A stretch of 64,000 bases of DNA. Source: Nakazawaea peltata. Its lineage: Eukaryota > Ascomycota > Pichiomycetes > Alaninales > Pachysolenaceae. Under the pieces are notes generated by a model. That model was given only the letters and a program-made list of their open reading frames with translations. It had not been told where the DNA came from and ran no database searches. The stretch covers positions 310,001 to 374,000 of the forward strand of contig BCGQ01000008.1 in NCBI GenBank assembly GCA_001599355.1. The letters run 5' to 3'. Position numbers and translations under genes: made by a program. Below, piece by piece: positions 29,365-39,155 of this stretch. Every line of letters begins with the position of its first letter. Position 1 is the stretch's first letter.

Positions 29365-29403
29365 CCCTCGGAAGCAAAAATTACCCCTTTTTTCTTGCGC
29401 ATC
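29365..29403 (-). promoter_or_regulatory. Conserved SDR promoter element, copy 3
   Basis: CCCTCGGAAGC, then ACCCCTTTTTT, then TTGCGCATC on the plus strand, about 205-245 bp upstream of the copy-3 ATG. A TTACTAA Yap1-type site follows at 29410-29416. Confidence 0.6.
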
Positions 29404-29638
29404 CCTTTCTTACTAAGTGCATGAGATTTAGATCTGACGCATGGAGTCTGATTATTAAGCAGTTTTATCTTCCGTTAGAGTGGAGAAAGAATTGTGAATC
29501 GGAGGTTAATTTTTAACAGCCGACTGACAGAAAGGATGATAATGATGTTGGCCGTAGGTATTGGCCGTCTTTGCATATCAGCCGTCCTTACTTGATTATT
29601 AATATTGTCACAAAGAGAATTTGATTTTTTTTCCTTAG

Positions 29639-29683
29639 GGGGGTTATTACTAAGGTTAACAAGGGGGTTATTACTAAGGTTAA
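29639..29683. repeat. 21-bp perfect direct repeat with TTACTAA cores
   Basis: A 21-base sequence beginning GGGGGTTATTACTAAGG occurs at 29639-29659 and 29663-29683. Each copy holds TTACTAA (29647-29653, 29671-29677), the recognition element of Yap1-type bZIP factors, about 490-520 bp upstream of SDR copy 3. Confidence 0.65.
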
Positions 29684-30194
29684 TTAGGGTTCACTGGATC
29701 AGATGTCTATTAGTATGGGAAGTATGTAGAGTCGAAATTACGATTTTCCGAGCTTTTGCCGAGACCTTAGGTTGGGTTTGAATTTTCAGGGTCCAAGGTT
29801 GGATATAAGGTTGGATATTACGTAATTTACAGATCGATACACTGTTTGCACTACCTACAATACCTTATTTGTATATTGAATTCACTAGGGGTACAAAAAG
29901 GTTATTGAAGGTGAGACAAATTGTGAATCCGGGTATTTCATAACATGTATCCTGATTTTTTCGAATTTTAATACTCTCTGTGTTACTGTAATTTGAATCT
30001 GTAGTTTTGACTCTTTGGCATGTAGACATCCTTGGTTGTCTTCGGTTCTACTCAACTCATCCTTGATATCAACCGACCATGAACTATTAACAGACCGTCA
30101 ACCTTGTATTAACTGACCATAATCTTGAGGTCCCGACCTCAGACCCTCGCTATACAATACAATCTTATTATGTTAATCTTTATTACTATACAGA

Positions 30195-31709
30195 TCAAGT
30201 GAAATGTTCACATCCTGGACAATTATGAAGAACCTCATGGATGAACACATCACAATCGATGCAGAAATTGTTATTACATTCCGGACATCTGTAACGAGAT
30301 TGTACAGATACAGGCTTGTTTGTAGGTGGTGAGACTTCTCTGGATGAAGAAGAAGAAGATATATGAGATGCAGATGAAGGTTTGAAGGGAGTCTGACAAG
30401 AGAAGCACAGCAGTTGATCGTTATTATCGATATCCATTTGATCCAGATCCAGATCCAGACCAGTCCCATTCTCTTCTACTGCATTAAATAACTTTAATGG
30501 GAATAAATGATGATACGATCTAGCTAAATGTGTAGACAAAATCAACATCAAGTCACAACATGGACAAAGTGTTGGTAAAGAACATACTTTAGACCGACAT
30601 TGAGGACAAACATAGCCCCCATAGATCAATTTTGAGTGACATGAACAAAATGTAGGAGTATCTTCAGATATTCTTGAAGGGAAACCCATCTTAACTAAAG
30701 TGAATCCGGATTTCGTAGAGTCAGAATTAGTAGCAGAAGCAGCTAACAGCAGTTTTTGTTGTTGCAGCAGCTTCAGAACCAGCAAAGGAGTCACCAGTTC
30801 CATGAAAAGTTCCTTGAAATGCAGCTCATTCAATACAACTCCATAACTCTCGGTGTCCCCATAGTTAGTACGTTGCACAATCTCTTTACAAATCAGAACT
30901 TGCAGTGTAAGACCGATAATCCGGCACCGAATATGATCTCTGACCAAAGATTTTACAGTCATATGAATATCTCCTGGGTCAGAAGTGAGAAGCAGACCGA
31001 AACAGATCAACACCTCTCTAGTCAGATGAGCAGGAACATGCAAAAGAAGCCCACGAGACATCTCAAGAGCATTCTGAAGCGTAGGATCTCCCTGAGGTTC
31101 GACCCTACGCAATTGTTTCAACAGTTCAATATGATCCAGAGGATTACCACTCACCTCACTGACCAACTGCAGGAACCCATTCCTCATAATGACCACTCCC
31201 AATTGAGAAATGGGATTCTGATCAAAATATTCAGTCACAAACTCAGACAGATACGTCAACATCAATTGCAGTCTGTTAGGTCTAAGATCTTTCTCGGTCA
31301 TCAGTACTGAAAGGTCCAAGACGAGGATTAAAGTCCTGATAATTCCACGTTGGAAGGGGGTGACATTCTTCAGAGACCTCAGTTTCTTCCTTTGCTCTAC
31401 AAGTCCACTAACAATGGTCTCAAGAGACCCCGCCTCATCCTCTTGGACTATATCCCATGATCTTTGATACTCATCTTCCCACAGATAGGCGGCACCGGAG
31501 GCCAGTTTACCGGCACTTCCATTTCCTGTTCCATTTGTTGCTCCATTTGTTCTATGTCTTGTTCTACGAGCGATTCCAGACCTCAGACCCTCACCATTTT
31601 CTTCTCCTTTGATTCCACTTCCCACATCGCCATCGTCGTAGTCGCTGTCGCCAGCTCCAATCAGTGGCGACGACACGGTGCCTACATATTCGTCATCTGA
31701 ATCGTCCAT
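30195..31709 (-). CDS. SSL1: TFIIH core subunit Ssl1 (p44)
   Basis: 504 residues (S. cerevisiae Ssl1: 461). Ssl1 is the p44 subunit that activates the Rad3/XPD helicase in transcription initiation and nucleotide excision repair. An acidic, Gly/Thr-rich N-terminus is followed by YLWEDEYQRSWDIVQEDEAGSL and a von Willebrand A-like fold (about 125-300; LILVLDLSVLM, GVVIMRNGFLQLVSEVSGNP). The C-terminus has a C4 zinc finger (CSCH..CPQC..CPCC) and a RING-like C4C4 domain (CFSCQ..CPECNNNFCIDCDVFIHEVLHNCPGC). In S. cerevisiae SSL1 is three genes from NOC3 on chromosome XII. Confidence 0.94.
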   Translation of the reverse strand: MDDSDDEYVGTVSSPLIGAGDSDYDDGDVGSGIKGEENGEGLRSGIARRTRHRTNGATNGTGNGSAGKLASGAAYLWEDEYQRSWDIVQEDEAGSLETIVSGLVEQRKKLRSLKNVTPFQRGIIRTLILVLDLSVLMTEKDLRPNRLQLMLTYLSEFVTEYFDQNPISQLGVVIMRNGFLQLVSEVSGNPLDHIELLKQLRRVEPQGDPTLQNALEMSRGLLLHVPAHLTREVLICFGLLLTSDPGDIHMTVKSLVRDHIRCRIIGLTLQVLICKEIVQRTNYGDTESYGVVLNELHFKELFMELVTPLLVLKLLQQQKLLLAASATNSDSTKSGFTLVKMGFPSRISEDTPTFCSCHSKLIYGGYVCPQCRSKVCSLPTLCPCCDLMLILSTHLARSYHHLFPLKLFNAVEENGTGLDLDLDQMDIDNNDQLLCFSCQTPFKPSSASHISSSSSSREVSPPTNKPVSVQSRYRCPECNNNFCIDCDVFIHEVLHNCPGCEHFT

Positions 31710-32102
31710 TGAGCACTGAGTTACGAGATTAATGAACTCTCGCGGTGGACTATTGGTTATGAATATCTGTTGATCCCACTCGATGATCAGTATGGAAGTA
31801 ATGATTAAGCTTGTTGGATGAAAGGTCGTGTATTGCGAGGGTCAAAGTAGTGTAAATTTCACTAAAAATTATTTCAAGTTGTTACTAAAGTAGTGCACCA
31901 AATATCAATACAATATAAAAATCCAAATAAGTAGTGTATTATATACAAATACCAAAATAGGAAGTCTAATTACTATTCGACTAGCTAATCCACCAATTGA
32001 TCTAACGATGGTGAAATGAGCTATTCGGCCGGCCATTCGGCCATCCATGCAGCCCAATAAAATCCTACTCCTCTAAAAGACTCATAGAATCTCTATTCCA
32101 TA
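31710..32102. other. Intergenic region SSL1 / NRAMP transporter
   Basis: 393 bases, AT-rich, upstream of SSL1 and downstream of the transporter. A doubled GGCCATCCATTCGG-like word (GCCGGCCATTCGGCCATCC near 32027-32045) is present. Nothing else supported. Confidence 0.4.
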
Positions 32103-33890
32103 CTATACAGGAATATCTCTTCCAAACATCATACTTATAAGCAAATAAAGATTTAATGCAGAGATTGACCCCCAAATTAATACAGCCAAAGTAGCGGTGA
32201 CTGGTCCATTGCTGAAATCTGCATAATGTAGACGAGACAGAGTCTGTAATGGGACCAGGTCAGTATCTGTTGTAGCAATCAGAGTAACATCTTGATCTTC
32301 TTCCTCATCCATCAACCTAACGGTCAAATCCTCCATCTCATAAGTATTAGAACCAGAAGTCAGAGCCTCGTTGATATCAGTGCGCGAACCATCGTCGCTT
32401 TGAGTGACTACTCTCATGATTTTCTTACTGCAAGTGAAGTAAATCAAGGGCAGACTTACAATGGGTAATAAAAACAGTAATACAACTTGGGACGCATTTA
32501 AGGCCAGAGATAAACCTTCACGTCCACTAACTACCACTAAAATCAAACACGGAGTAATGGCAACGGCTCTTGTCAGCAATCTACGCAGCAGTGGGGGTAA
32601 TGACCAATGTAAGAACCCTTCACTCACCATTTGACCCGCCAATGTACATACTACACCAGCACTTTGTCCACTGAGCAATAACAGCAGCAGATACAATTTC
32701 CCTGCGCTCAGAGAAAGGTATTTAGTTAAAAGATCATAAATGGTGAATAAATCCAGAGTTGAAGTGTTCACATCCTCTTCTACATTCTCTCCCAAAGTAG
32801 AGCCAGCCACGATCAAAATCAGGGAGTTTACAAAGAGGGCCACTGTGAATAATGACAGAATCAATTCGGCAATACTGTAGTGCATAGTATCTTTAATTGC
32901 CGCGAGAGACGGACGATACGTAGTAGAAGCGTCTGAGTCATCGTCCAGCTCTACATCTTCTCTTTTCACGTGACCATTTTTGATATCGAAATCTTTTAAA
33001 CGAGGCTGAACAAGTCCCGATCCGAGATATAATGAGTGGGGCATCACTGTGGCTCCTAAAATGGCAAGACTTAAGTATAATCCATCGCCTTGTACTACAT
33101 CATCGGAGGGTAAAAAGCCACTAAACACTTCCAGCAGAGAAGTATTAGGACTGATTTGATAAAGCTCGATAGCGAAACAAGCTACTGTACCCAGAACTAA
33201 TACTGCAATGAATCCTTCAAAGATTCTTATAATAATTAATGGTCCTCCAGGTCTATACAGCAGTAAGACAAGCAAGACGTCGGTGACGGTTAAAATGACA
33301 CCGACAAGTAATGGGATATTGAATAAAATCTTCAACGCAATGGCCGTACCTACTACTTCGGCCAAGTCGGTGGCTATAATTGCAATTTCCAGCAACACAT
33401 ACAACGTGATATTCCATTTCCGAGGGAAATGTTCTCTACAATTTTGCAGTAAATCAAGACCAGTTACGGTTCCCAATTTGATACAGAGAATCTGTAAGAA
33501 ACACAGCATCAATGTCGATACCAAAATCGAGAATAAAAGCTTGTATTTATGGGTGAAACCTGCACTCACACTTGAGGAATAGTTTCCCGGGTCGAGGTAC
33601 AGAACACTCACCATAATGCCGGGACCAATGAATCGGAGGTACTTTTTGAACACCTGGAGGGCCATTTGGAGATATGTTTGGGATCCTAGTTGAGCTGTGG
33701 GAGATCCATGGACTGATCCGAGACTGAATGTGCTGAAATTATCTGAGTCTGAGTCGGCTCTCGCTCTTCCTGGAGCGGTGGTTTCATCTTGAGCATTTGG
33801 AGCTCTTTTGGACAGCTGAGAGTTGGGCAGTGAGTGCCGCAACTCGTCCATCACACTATTTATAGGTGTATGATCTTTATGAAGGTTCAT
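32103..33890 (-). CDS. SMF1: NRAMP divalent metal transporter, Smf1/Smf2 type
   Basis: 595 residues from the ATG at 33890. Imports Mn2+ and other divalent metals with protons. A hydrophilic N-terminus is followed by about eleven membrane segments. The metal-binding motif DPGNYSSSVSAG in TM1 and MPHSLYLGSGLVQPR in TM6 are intact, and the transport signature (SGQSAGVVCTLAGQMVSEGF) is present. Closest to S. cerevisiae Smf1 and Smf2; which one cannot be decided here. An acidic loop (DDDSDAS) between TM6 and TM7 is cytosolic and may govern turnover. Confidence 0.92.
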   Translation of the reverse strand: MNLHKDHTPINSVMDELRHSLPNSQLSKRAPNAQDETTAPGRARADSDSDNFSTFSLGSVHGSPTAQLGSQTYLQMALQVFKKYLRFIGPGIMVSVLYLDPGNYSSSVSAGFTHKYKLLFSILVSTLMLCFLQILCIKLGTVTGLDLLQNCREHFPRKWNITLYVLLEIAIIATDLAEVVGTAIALKILFNIPLLVGVILTVTDVLLVLLLYRPGGPLIIIRIFEGFIAVLVLGTVACFAIELYQISPNTSLLEVFSGFLPSDDVVQGDGLYLSLAILGATVMPHSLYLGSGLVQPRLKDFDIKNGHVKREDVELDDDSDASTTYRPSLAAIKDTMHYSIAELILSLFTVALFVNSLILIVAGSTLGENVEEDVNTSTLDLFTIYDLLTKYLSLSAGKLYLLLLLLSGQSAGVVCTLAGQMVSEGFLHWSLPPLLRRLLTRAVAITPCLILVVVSGREGLSLALNASQVVLLFLLPIVSLPLIYFTCSKKIMRVVTQSDDGSRTDINEALTSGSNTYEMEDLTVRLMDEEEDQDVTLIATTDTDLVPLQTLSRLHYADFSNGPVTATLAVLIWGSISALNLYLLISMMFGRDIPV

Positions 33891-35463
33891 CACGAGTTTT
33901 GCAGTGTTTCAAATCGTGCAAATGTTTCTATGTTGAATGTCCGAGCGATTGGGTCCACTGTTTGTCTATAATTTATAAGAAATGAACGTGATAAAGCCCT
34001 TGAGTGATGACGGGTGAGGTATTCTAGGCTATTCTAACTGTTTAAGCACCAATCCCGCGGTTTTTATATGCAATATTGACCAAGAGATGGTTCCTGGTTT
34101 AGGTCGTGTGTCGTGTCCTTGTTGGTGGTGAACTTGGACAGGGAGGGCCTGGGTGATATGGGGTGAATTTGGTGTTATTTTTTGCTGTAGCCAGCAGTCT
34201 GAGTATGAAGTATGAACTAGATATGCAATTTGGGGTTGAAAACCACAGTCTATAGTGTTTGTTCGCGGTATGTGATGGGGGGTGAAAGTTGATTTAGGCC
34301 CTTAAGCGCTGTTATTTTTGAGCTTTTCGTTTCGAGTTCCTGCGGTTTCGGCGGGGGTGCGCGGTGGGCGGAATGGGGGCGGGACAAGGGCAGGAGGAGG
34401 GCAGGAGGAGGGGCAGGAAGGGAGAGGCTGGCTTGGACAGAGATGGTGATGGGGAGGAGATAAGTTGGAAATGGGTGGAAACACTACATTACAGGGTCTG
34501 TACAGAGTATGAATCGAGTCTGGGAAGAGACTGGAGAGAGAGTGTAAATGAAACTGGGTTTAGTTGTGTATTTTCTCGAGTGGTCACCGGACCTCTTACT
34601 GATTAACCGAGTAGATTTGCCCTATTTAATTGGGCAAATTTAGTAGGGCAAATTCTCTTAAAGGCAGGTAGTAACGAAAAAGTGGTACTTTGTAAGGGAG
34701 AGATTAGCGAGGCAGGAATAAGTCAAGGGTGAGCGGGTAGGGAGCGGGTAGGGAGCGGGTAGGGAGCGGGTAGGGAGCTGGCAGGGAGCTGGTAGGGAGA
34801 GGGTAGGAAGCGGGCAGGGGAAGGACAGAAAGTAGACAGGGCATAAATTACAGTATTAATAGAGAATTTAAGCCCGGATGGATTAGGTTATAATAAGTAT
34901 TGGGTGAATTTATGGAAATGAGTTAGCTGAGACACAGCAAAGTATGATATTGAAAGTATGGCATTAACTCCTATCCCTACCCCTAACTACCTATGTATCC
35001 TTATTATCATTCCCAGAACTATCTGCCCTGGTGTCCCTGGTGTTCTAATACCCCTGACCCCCGATCTCCCTCTCTTCTTTCTCTTGCCCTTGTCTTGTAT
35101 CCCTTAATTTCTGCCCAAGATACTCTGCCCACCCCTTGCCCATCTTGCCCATCTTGCCCTCGCAAGGTAAAAAAATTTTCAGCTCAGCTCCTCTTCAAAA
35201 CGGTGGCCATCAACTTATTGGGTTGTTAAAGAAGGGTATACCAAGGATTTTTGAACCGATTTCAATCATAGAAGTATCAAATCTGAGATCTAGAACACAA
35301 ATTTGTCATCTAATCCACAAAAAAGACTCAAAAATCTCATTTTATACCCCACCATCTTCCATCCACTACTGCTCATCTCTTTAAAGAAGAATCATCACTT
35401 GATTATAGCTCATTTAATACACCCATACCCCGGTCAAACCACCATAAAACTCATACTACATCA
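33891..35463. other. 1.6-kb divergent intergenic region with G-rich repeats
   Basis: No gene supported. A G-rich stretch (34352-34440; GGGCGGGACAAGGGCAGG-like), an 11-bp minisatellite (34731-34818) and an AAAAAAATTTTCAGCTC motif (about 35169-35185) before SMM1 are visible. ORFs in this region are repeat-driven. Confidence 0.5.
34731..34818. repeat. 11-bp minisatellite GAGCGGGTAGG, eight units
   Basis: Four perfect GAGCGGGTAGG units are followed by four variants (GAGCTGGCAGG, GAGCTGGTAGG, GAGAGGGTAGG, AAGCGGGCAGG). Decay toward one side suggests expansion from the left end. Regular G-runs could form G-quadruplexes. Confidence 0.85.
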
Positions 35464-36606
35464 ATGGTTGACTTCAGAGGAAAGCTTGTACTTCTGCCGA
35501 TGGTGAGAATCGGCGAACTTCCGACCCGTTTGCTCCTGTTAAGACACGGATGCGACTTGGTTTGGGGTCCAGAGATCATCGATAAAAAGATCTTACAATG
35601 TGAGAGGATCGAGAACAAAAAACTCAACACTATTGACTACCTCCTGACATCTTCACCTACCAAGATCCCTGGAGTGACCAATTTGGTATTCAGAACTTGC
35701 CCAGAGTTGGAACAAGGCAAACTCATTTTCCAGATGGGAACACTGGATGCTGATTTGCTGGTCAAGCTGCTGAAGATCATTATAGGAGACGTGAGTGGGA
35801 TCGATATCAATGCTGGATGTCCAAAACACTTCTCAGTTCATAGCGGAATGGGTCTGCTGTTGTTATCGACCCCAGACTTGCTTTGTGATATCTTAACTCG
35901 TCTCGTTTCTGAGGTGGGAAAGCCTAATAAGAAACCTATCAGTGTTAAGATCAGATTATTACCATCTGAGGAGGAAACCTTGGCCTTAGTAGACAGACTT
36001 CTTGACACGGGAATCACCAACTTGACATTACATTGTAGAACCAAAACCATGAGGAATAGAGAGCCTCCTATCCATGATCTTATCCCGCAAATCATTGCTA
36101 AATGTCAACTGAAGGGAATTTCTTTCATTATGAATGGAGCCATTACCGGAAGGCCTCAACTTCTGGAGTTACAAGCCAAATACAATGCTCCTGAGCTTGG
36201 AGCCATGATCGCATCCAAGCTGGAACTTAATCCAACCGTCTTTAGACCTCAAGGAGTGTTGCCTTGGCATGAAGTCCTGAGACAATTTATTGAGATTGCC
36301 GGGAAATATCTGAACTGGAAGGGGAATACTAAATATTGTCTTACAAGGATAGTTCCAGCTGGAGATAATGCTGATACTAAGCAGATCTACCAGGAGGTAG
36401 CTCGTCTGAAGGAGCATGGAGATTTTGAGAGTATTTTCCAGAGGGTCTCTGATGAGGGAAGATGGAAAACTGAGAAGAAGAGTAATGAAAAGACTAGTGA
36501 AAAGATTAGTGATTCTGACTTGAAAAGACCCCTCGAAGACACCCTCGACACCTCCATCGATGAATCCCCCGTAGACCTCAAAAAACAAAAACCAATCACT
36601 ACATAA
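35464..36606 (+). CDS. SMM1: tRNA-dihydrouridine(20) synthase Smm1/Dus2
   Basis: 380 residues (S. cerevisiae Smm1: 384). FMN enzyme that reduces U20 of tRNA. Signatures: KLVLLPMVRIGELPTRLL at the N-terminus, the catalytic Cys in DINAGCPKHFSVHSGMG (about 119-135), SVKIRLL and LTLHCRTKTMRNREP. With CTG read as Ala the motif becomes SGMGAALL, close to other Dus2 proteins. The C-terminus is a charged Lys/Glu/Asp tail. In S. cerevisiae SMM1, ACC1 and TIM23 are consecutive (YNR015W, YNR016C, YNR017W); here the order is SMM1-TIM23-ACC1. Confidence 0.93.
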   Translation: MVDFRGKLVLLPMVRIGELPTRLLLLRHGCDLVWGPEIIDKKILQCERIENKKLNTIDYLLTSSPTKIPGVTNLVFRTCPELEQGKLIFQMGTLDADLLVKLLKIIIGDVSGIDINAGCPKHFSVHSGMGLLLLSTPDLLCDILTRLVSEVGKPNKKPISVKIRLLPSEEETLALVDRLLDTGITNLTLHCRTKTMRNREPPIHDLIPQIIAKCQLKGISFIMNGAITGRPQLLELQAKYNAPELGAMIASKLELNPTVFRPQGVLPWHEVLRQFIEIAGKYLNWKGNTKYCLTRIVPAGDNADTKQIYQEVARLKEHGDFESIFQRVSDEGRWKTEKKSNEKTSEKISDSDLKRPLEDTLDTSIDESPVDLKKQKPITT

Positions 36607-36718
36607 CCCCCCCGCATAACGATGGTCCCATACCATCTCATATAATAAATATCCTACTATAAATTAAACGTTCTCATATTTTATTTACTCTCGTCAGTAT
36701 ATACAGTCATTAAGGATC

Positions 36719-37318
36719 CTATTGGAGCAACTTCTTGAAACCACACCAGGAGGCAGCCAGCAGAGCCATCAAGGCACTGGAAATACCCATTGGTTTCAAA
36801 CCTTTAGTACTCTTAAAGATGGCACCAGCCAAGGCACCGGCAGTGATAGAGTTGACCAGGTCGTGTTTACCACGGAACAGGTCTAAAGAACTGTTCAAGA
36901 TGTTGTAGGTCATCAGCAAGACGGCAGCGGAGTTACCCATGAAAGGTCCACGTCTTGTGACAGCGTTCAATATGGTGTTCAACTTCAATTTAGGTGTGGC
37001 GTTGGCCGGGATCTTGCTGATACCTTCTTGTATTCCGTAAGCACCTCCTACACCCAACAGTAAAACGTAGACGGTACCAGTTCCGTAACATAAGTCATCA
37101 GTCCAACCTCTAGAAGGGATCAATCCTTGAGATCCCTCCATGGAAGAGAGCTGGTCATCTTCCAAATCCAAATATTCGACGCCCTTGTCTAAACCGGCCA
37201 AAGGATGCAATCTTGAGGCATCGAAGGACTCTTGAGGAAGCAGGGTAAGAGTTGCTGGGTCGAAACCTAAGGTGTTTTTAACGCTTTGTTCTTGTTTTTC
37301 ACCGCCAAACCACGACAT
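36719..37318 (-). CDS. TIM23: Tim23, mitochondrial inner-membrane import channel
   Basis: 199 residues (S. cerevisiae Tim23: 222). The N-terminal intermembrane-space part has LHPLAGLDKGVEYLDLED, the Tim50/Tim21-interacting segment. The Tim17/22/23 fold follows, with four membrane segments and the conserved GGAYGIQEG and RRGPFMGNSAAVLLMTYN. Forms the presequence translocase with Tim17 and Tim50. The N-terminus is somewhat shorter than in S. cerevisiae. Ends 112 bp from the SMM1 stop, convergently. Confidence 0.95.
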   Translation of the reverse strand: MSWFGGEKQEQSVKNTLGFDPATLTLLPQESFDASRLHPLAGLDKGVEYLDLEDDQLSSMEGSQGLIPSRGWTDDLCYGTGTVYVLLLGVGGAYGIQEGISKIPANATPKLKLNTILNAVTRRGPFMGNSAAVLLMTYNILNSSLDLFRGKHDLVNSITAGALAGAIFKSTKGLKPMGISSALMALLAASWCGFKKLLQ

Positions 37319-39155
37319 GATGATCGTATAGTCAATTAACCGCCGTATTAATAAGGGTGAAATGGAAGAATTTTTTTTATAGTGGGTGAAAAAATTTTTT
37401 TAGTGGGGGGAAAAGGATGGGCGGTGAGATGGGCGGAGAGTGGGTGGAGGATGGGCGGAGCGCAGGTGGAGCTTGGGCGGAGTGCGGCTAGATGATTTAT
37501 CACGGGAGCGAGATGGACGAAAAACTGGTGGAATCAAAGTCGTGCACACCCTAATTGAACGTGAAAAATTTCATCGAATGGCAGATACACACAAAATCAA
37601 CACAGATGATAGATTTCCTTTTACGGTAACAGTGTTACTGTATTGGGAAACCCGATCTCCCTTCCGTTTATGGCAACCCGAGGTCATTACGTCAGCCAGT
37701 CTGCATCTCATCTCGCTCACTAGCAAGGCGCGTCAGTTTTTGTTGGGTGTTAGGCGTGTGTGCACGACCAAAATAGTATGGGTTTTTTGCGTTTTTCAAG
37801 TTTTGGATATTTTATATATATTTAGAGGATTGGATTGAAGGTGAAAAGATAGCCAATTGTTGTTTGATCGTGGTATATTCTAGGAGTTTTGAAGAGGAGA
37901 TACAATCCACATACTATTTCATCTTCGTAAGGTTATTTTTGGGAGAAAATAACGGATATTTCTAGGAGTTATATAGAGATCATTATTGTATCACAGGTGA
38001 GTATTGATTTTATATGAGAGGAGAAGATGAGATAAGACTAGATGAGATGAGGAAGTGAACGAGTTAAAATGGAAGTGAGAATGTAGTGTCTAGGAAGTGA
38101 TAGAGGAGAAGACAGTTTAAGTGGATAGGTGATCAGTTAGTGGTCAATTCATCCCTTGATTTCAGTCTCTTTGACCTCACTTCACCAAGAAGCCTCGATG
38201 AGCGGATGGGGCCTGTTGAGATATGATGGGCAAGGGCAAAGAGTGAAAAATTGATTTATCCGGGAAAAAAATAAGGGGAAACGGTTAGAGAAGGGGCATA
38301 AGAAAAGGCAGGAAAAAATGGGAAAATAGTAACAAAAAGGCAAATGGATCAGTCAGTATAAGGGAAGAACTAATGAACCAACAAATCGAGATCAACAAAG
38401 GAAACTGTAATTGACAACATTGTACAAGCTCTACAGATTGCTATATTGATGACGTACATCAAAACTCAAATGGTATAAAATATCGTCACCTGTTTTACAG
38501 TTTGTGCCCATTTAAGCTTTAAAAAGCGCGTTGAAGGAATCCCAACGCGTTCCGCCCAGTTCCCTTCCAGTCCCGCCCACAGTCCACCCGCTGCCCGCCT
38601 ATTTTTCCCACTTATCCCGCCCATTCCCTCATCACTTCCTTGCCCTTGCCCTGAAATTTTTTTCTCAACAAAAAAATTGTTGGTGTGTGCCAATTTCGGC
38701 CCAAATTTTTCGCCCTAAGAGCAAGAAGCAGAGTGCTAGCAATAAGCCGAGGTAATCATAGCAACGACATCATCGCGGCTGCATAGGAACTATTCTACCA
38801 AATTCTGAATCATCGCGAATAGCATTGCCACTTTTATTACCCTGAATTTATCTTGAATTGATATTTTTGAACCAGGGGTTATTCGACTGAGGTTATCCGT
38901 GACTAGAATTACTAAGGGTGACCATAATTACACTAGATAACCAAGCCATACATTAAGGCTATCAACACTTCAGATATCCAGTATAATTGAGGTGTTATTC
39001 GTTCAGTTATTTGGCCGTGCACTCGTTACGTTTACAGGATCACATCCAGGCCATCACCTACCATCATTCAAGGTTCCATCCAGTTCCATCCAGTTCCCTC
39101 ACCACTTAAGGTAGTCAACTGAACTGGAGAAGATTGATAATACAGAACCTTGCGT
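37319..39155. other. 1.8-kb divergent region TIM23 / ACC1
   Basis: A GAAAAAATTTTTTT motif (37388-37401) lies near TIM23, followed by an imperfect array of GGGCGGAG-type words (about 37418-37490). The middle is AT-rich without a gene. A C-rich mirror of those words (CCCGCC at 38570-38625) and an AAATTTTTTTCTC/AAAAAAATTG pair (about 38654-38680) lie about 500 bp before ACC1. A repeated CCATCCAGTTCC is found near 39070-39095. No ORF looks like a gene. Confidence 0.5.

Larger units (their letters stand above)
29161..30194. other. Intergenic region upstream of SDR copy 3
   Basis: 1,034 bases. It holds the copy-3 promoter, the 21-bp repeat, a doubled AAGGTTGGATAT (near 29795-29818) and an inverted repeat TGAGGTC-CC-GACCTCA at about 30126-30141 near the SSL1 3' end, perhaps a terminator hairpin. 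No gene. Confidence 0.5.

Noticed and set aside
34364-34606. 80-codon ORF in the SMF1/SMM1 intergenic region
   Set aside because: It consists of Gly/Arg from the G-rich repeat tract; no conserved sequence.
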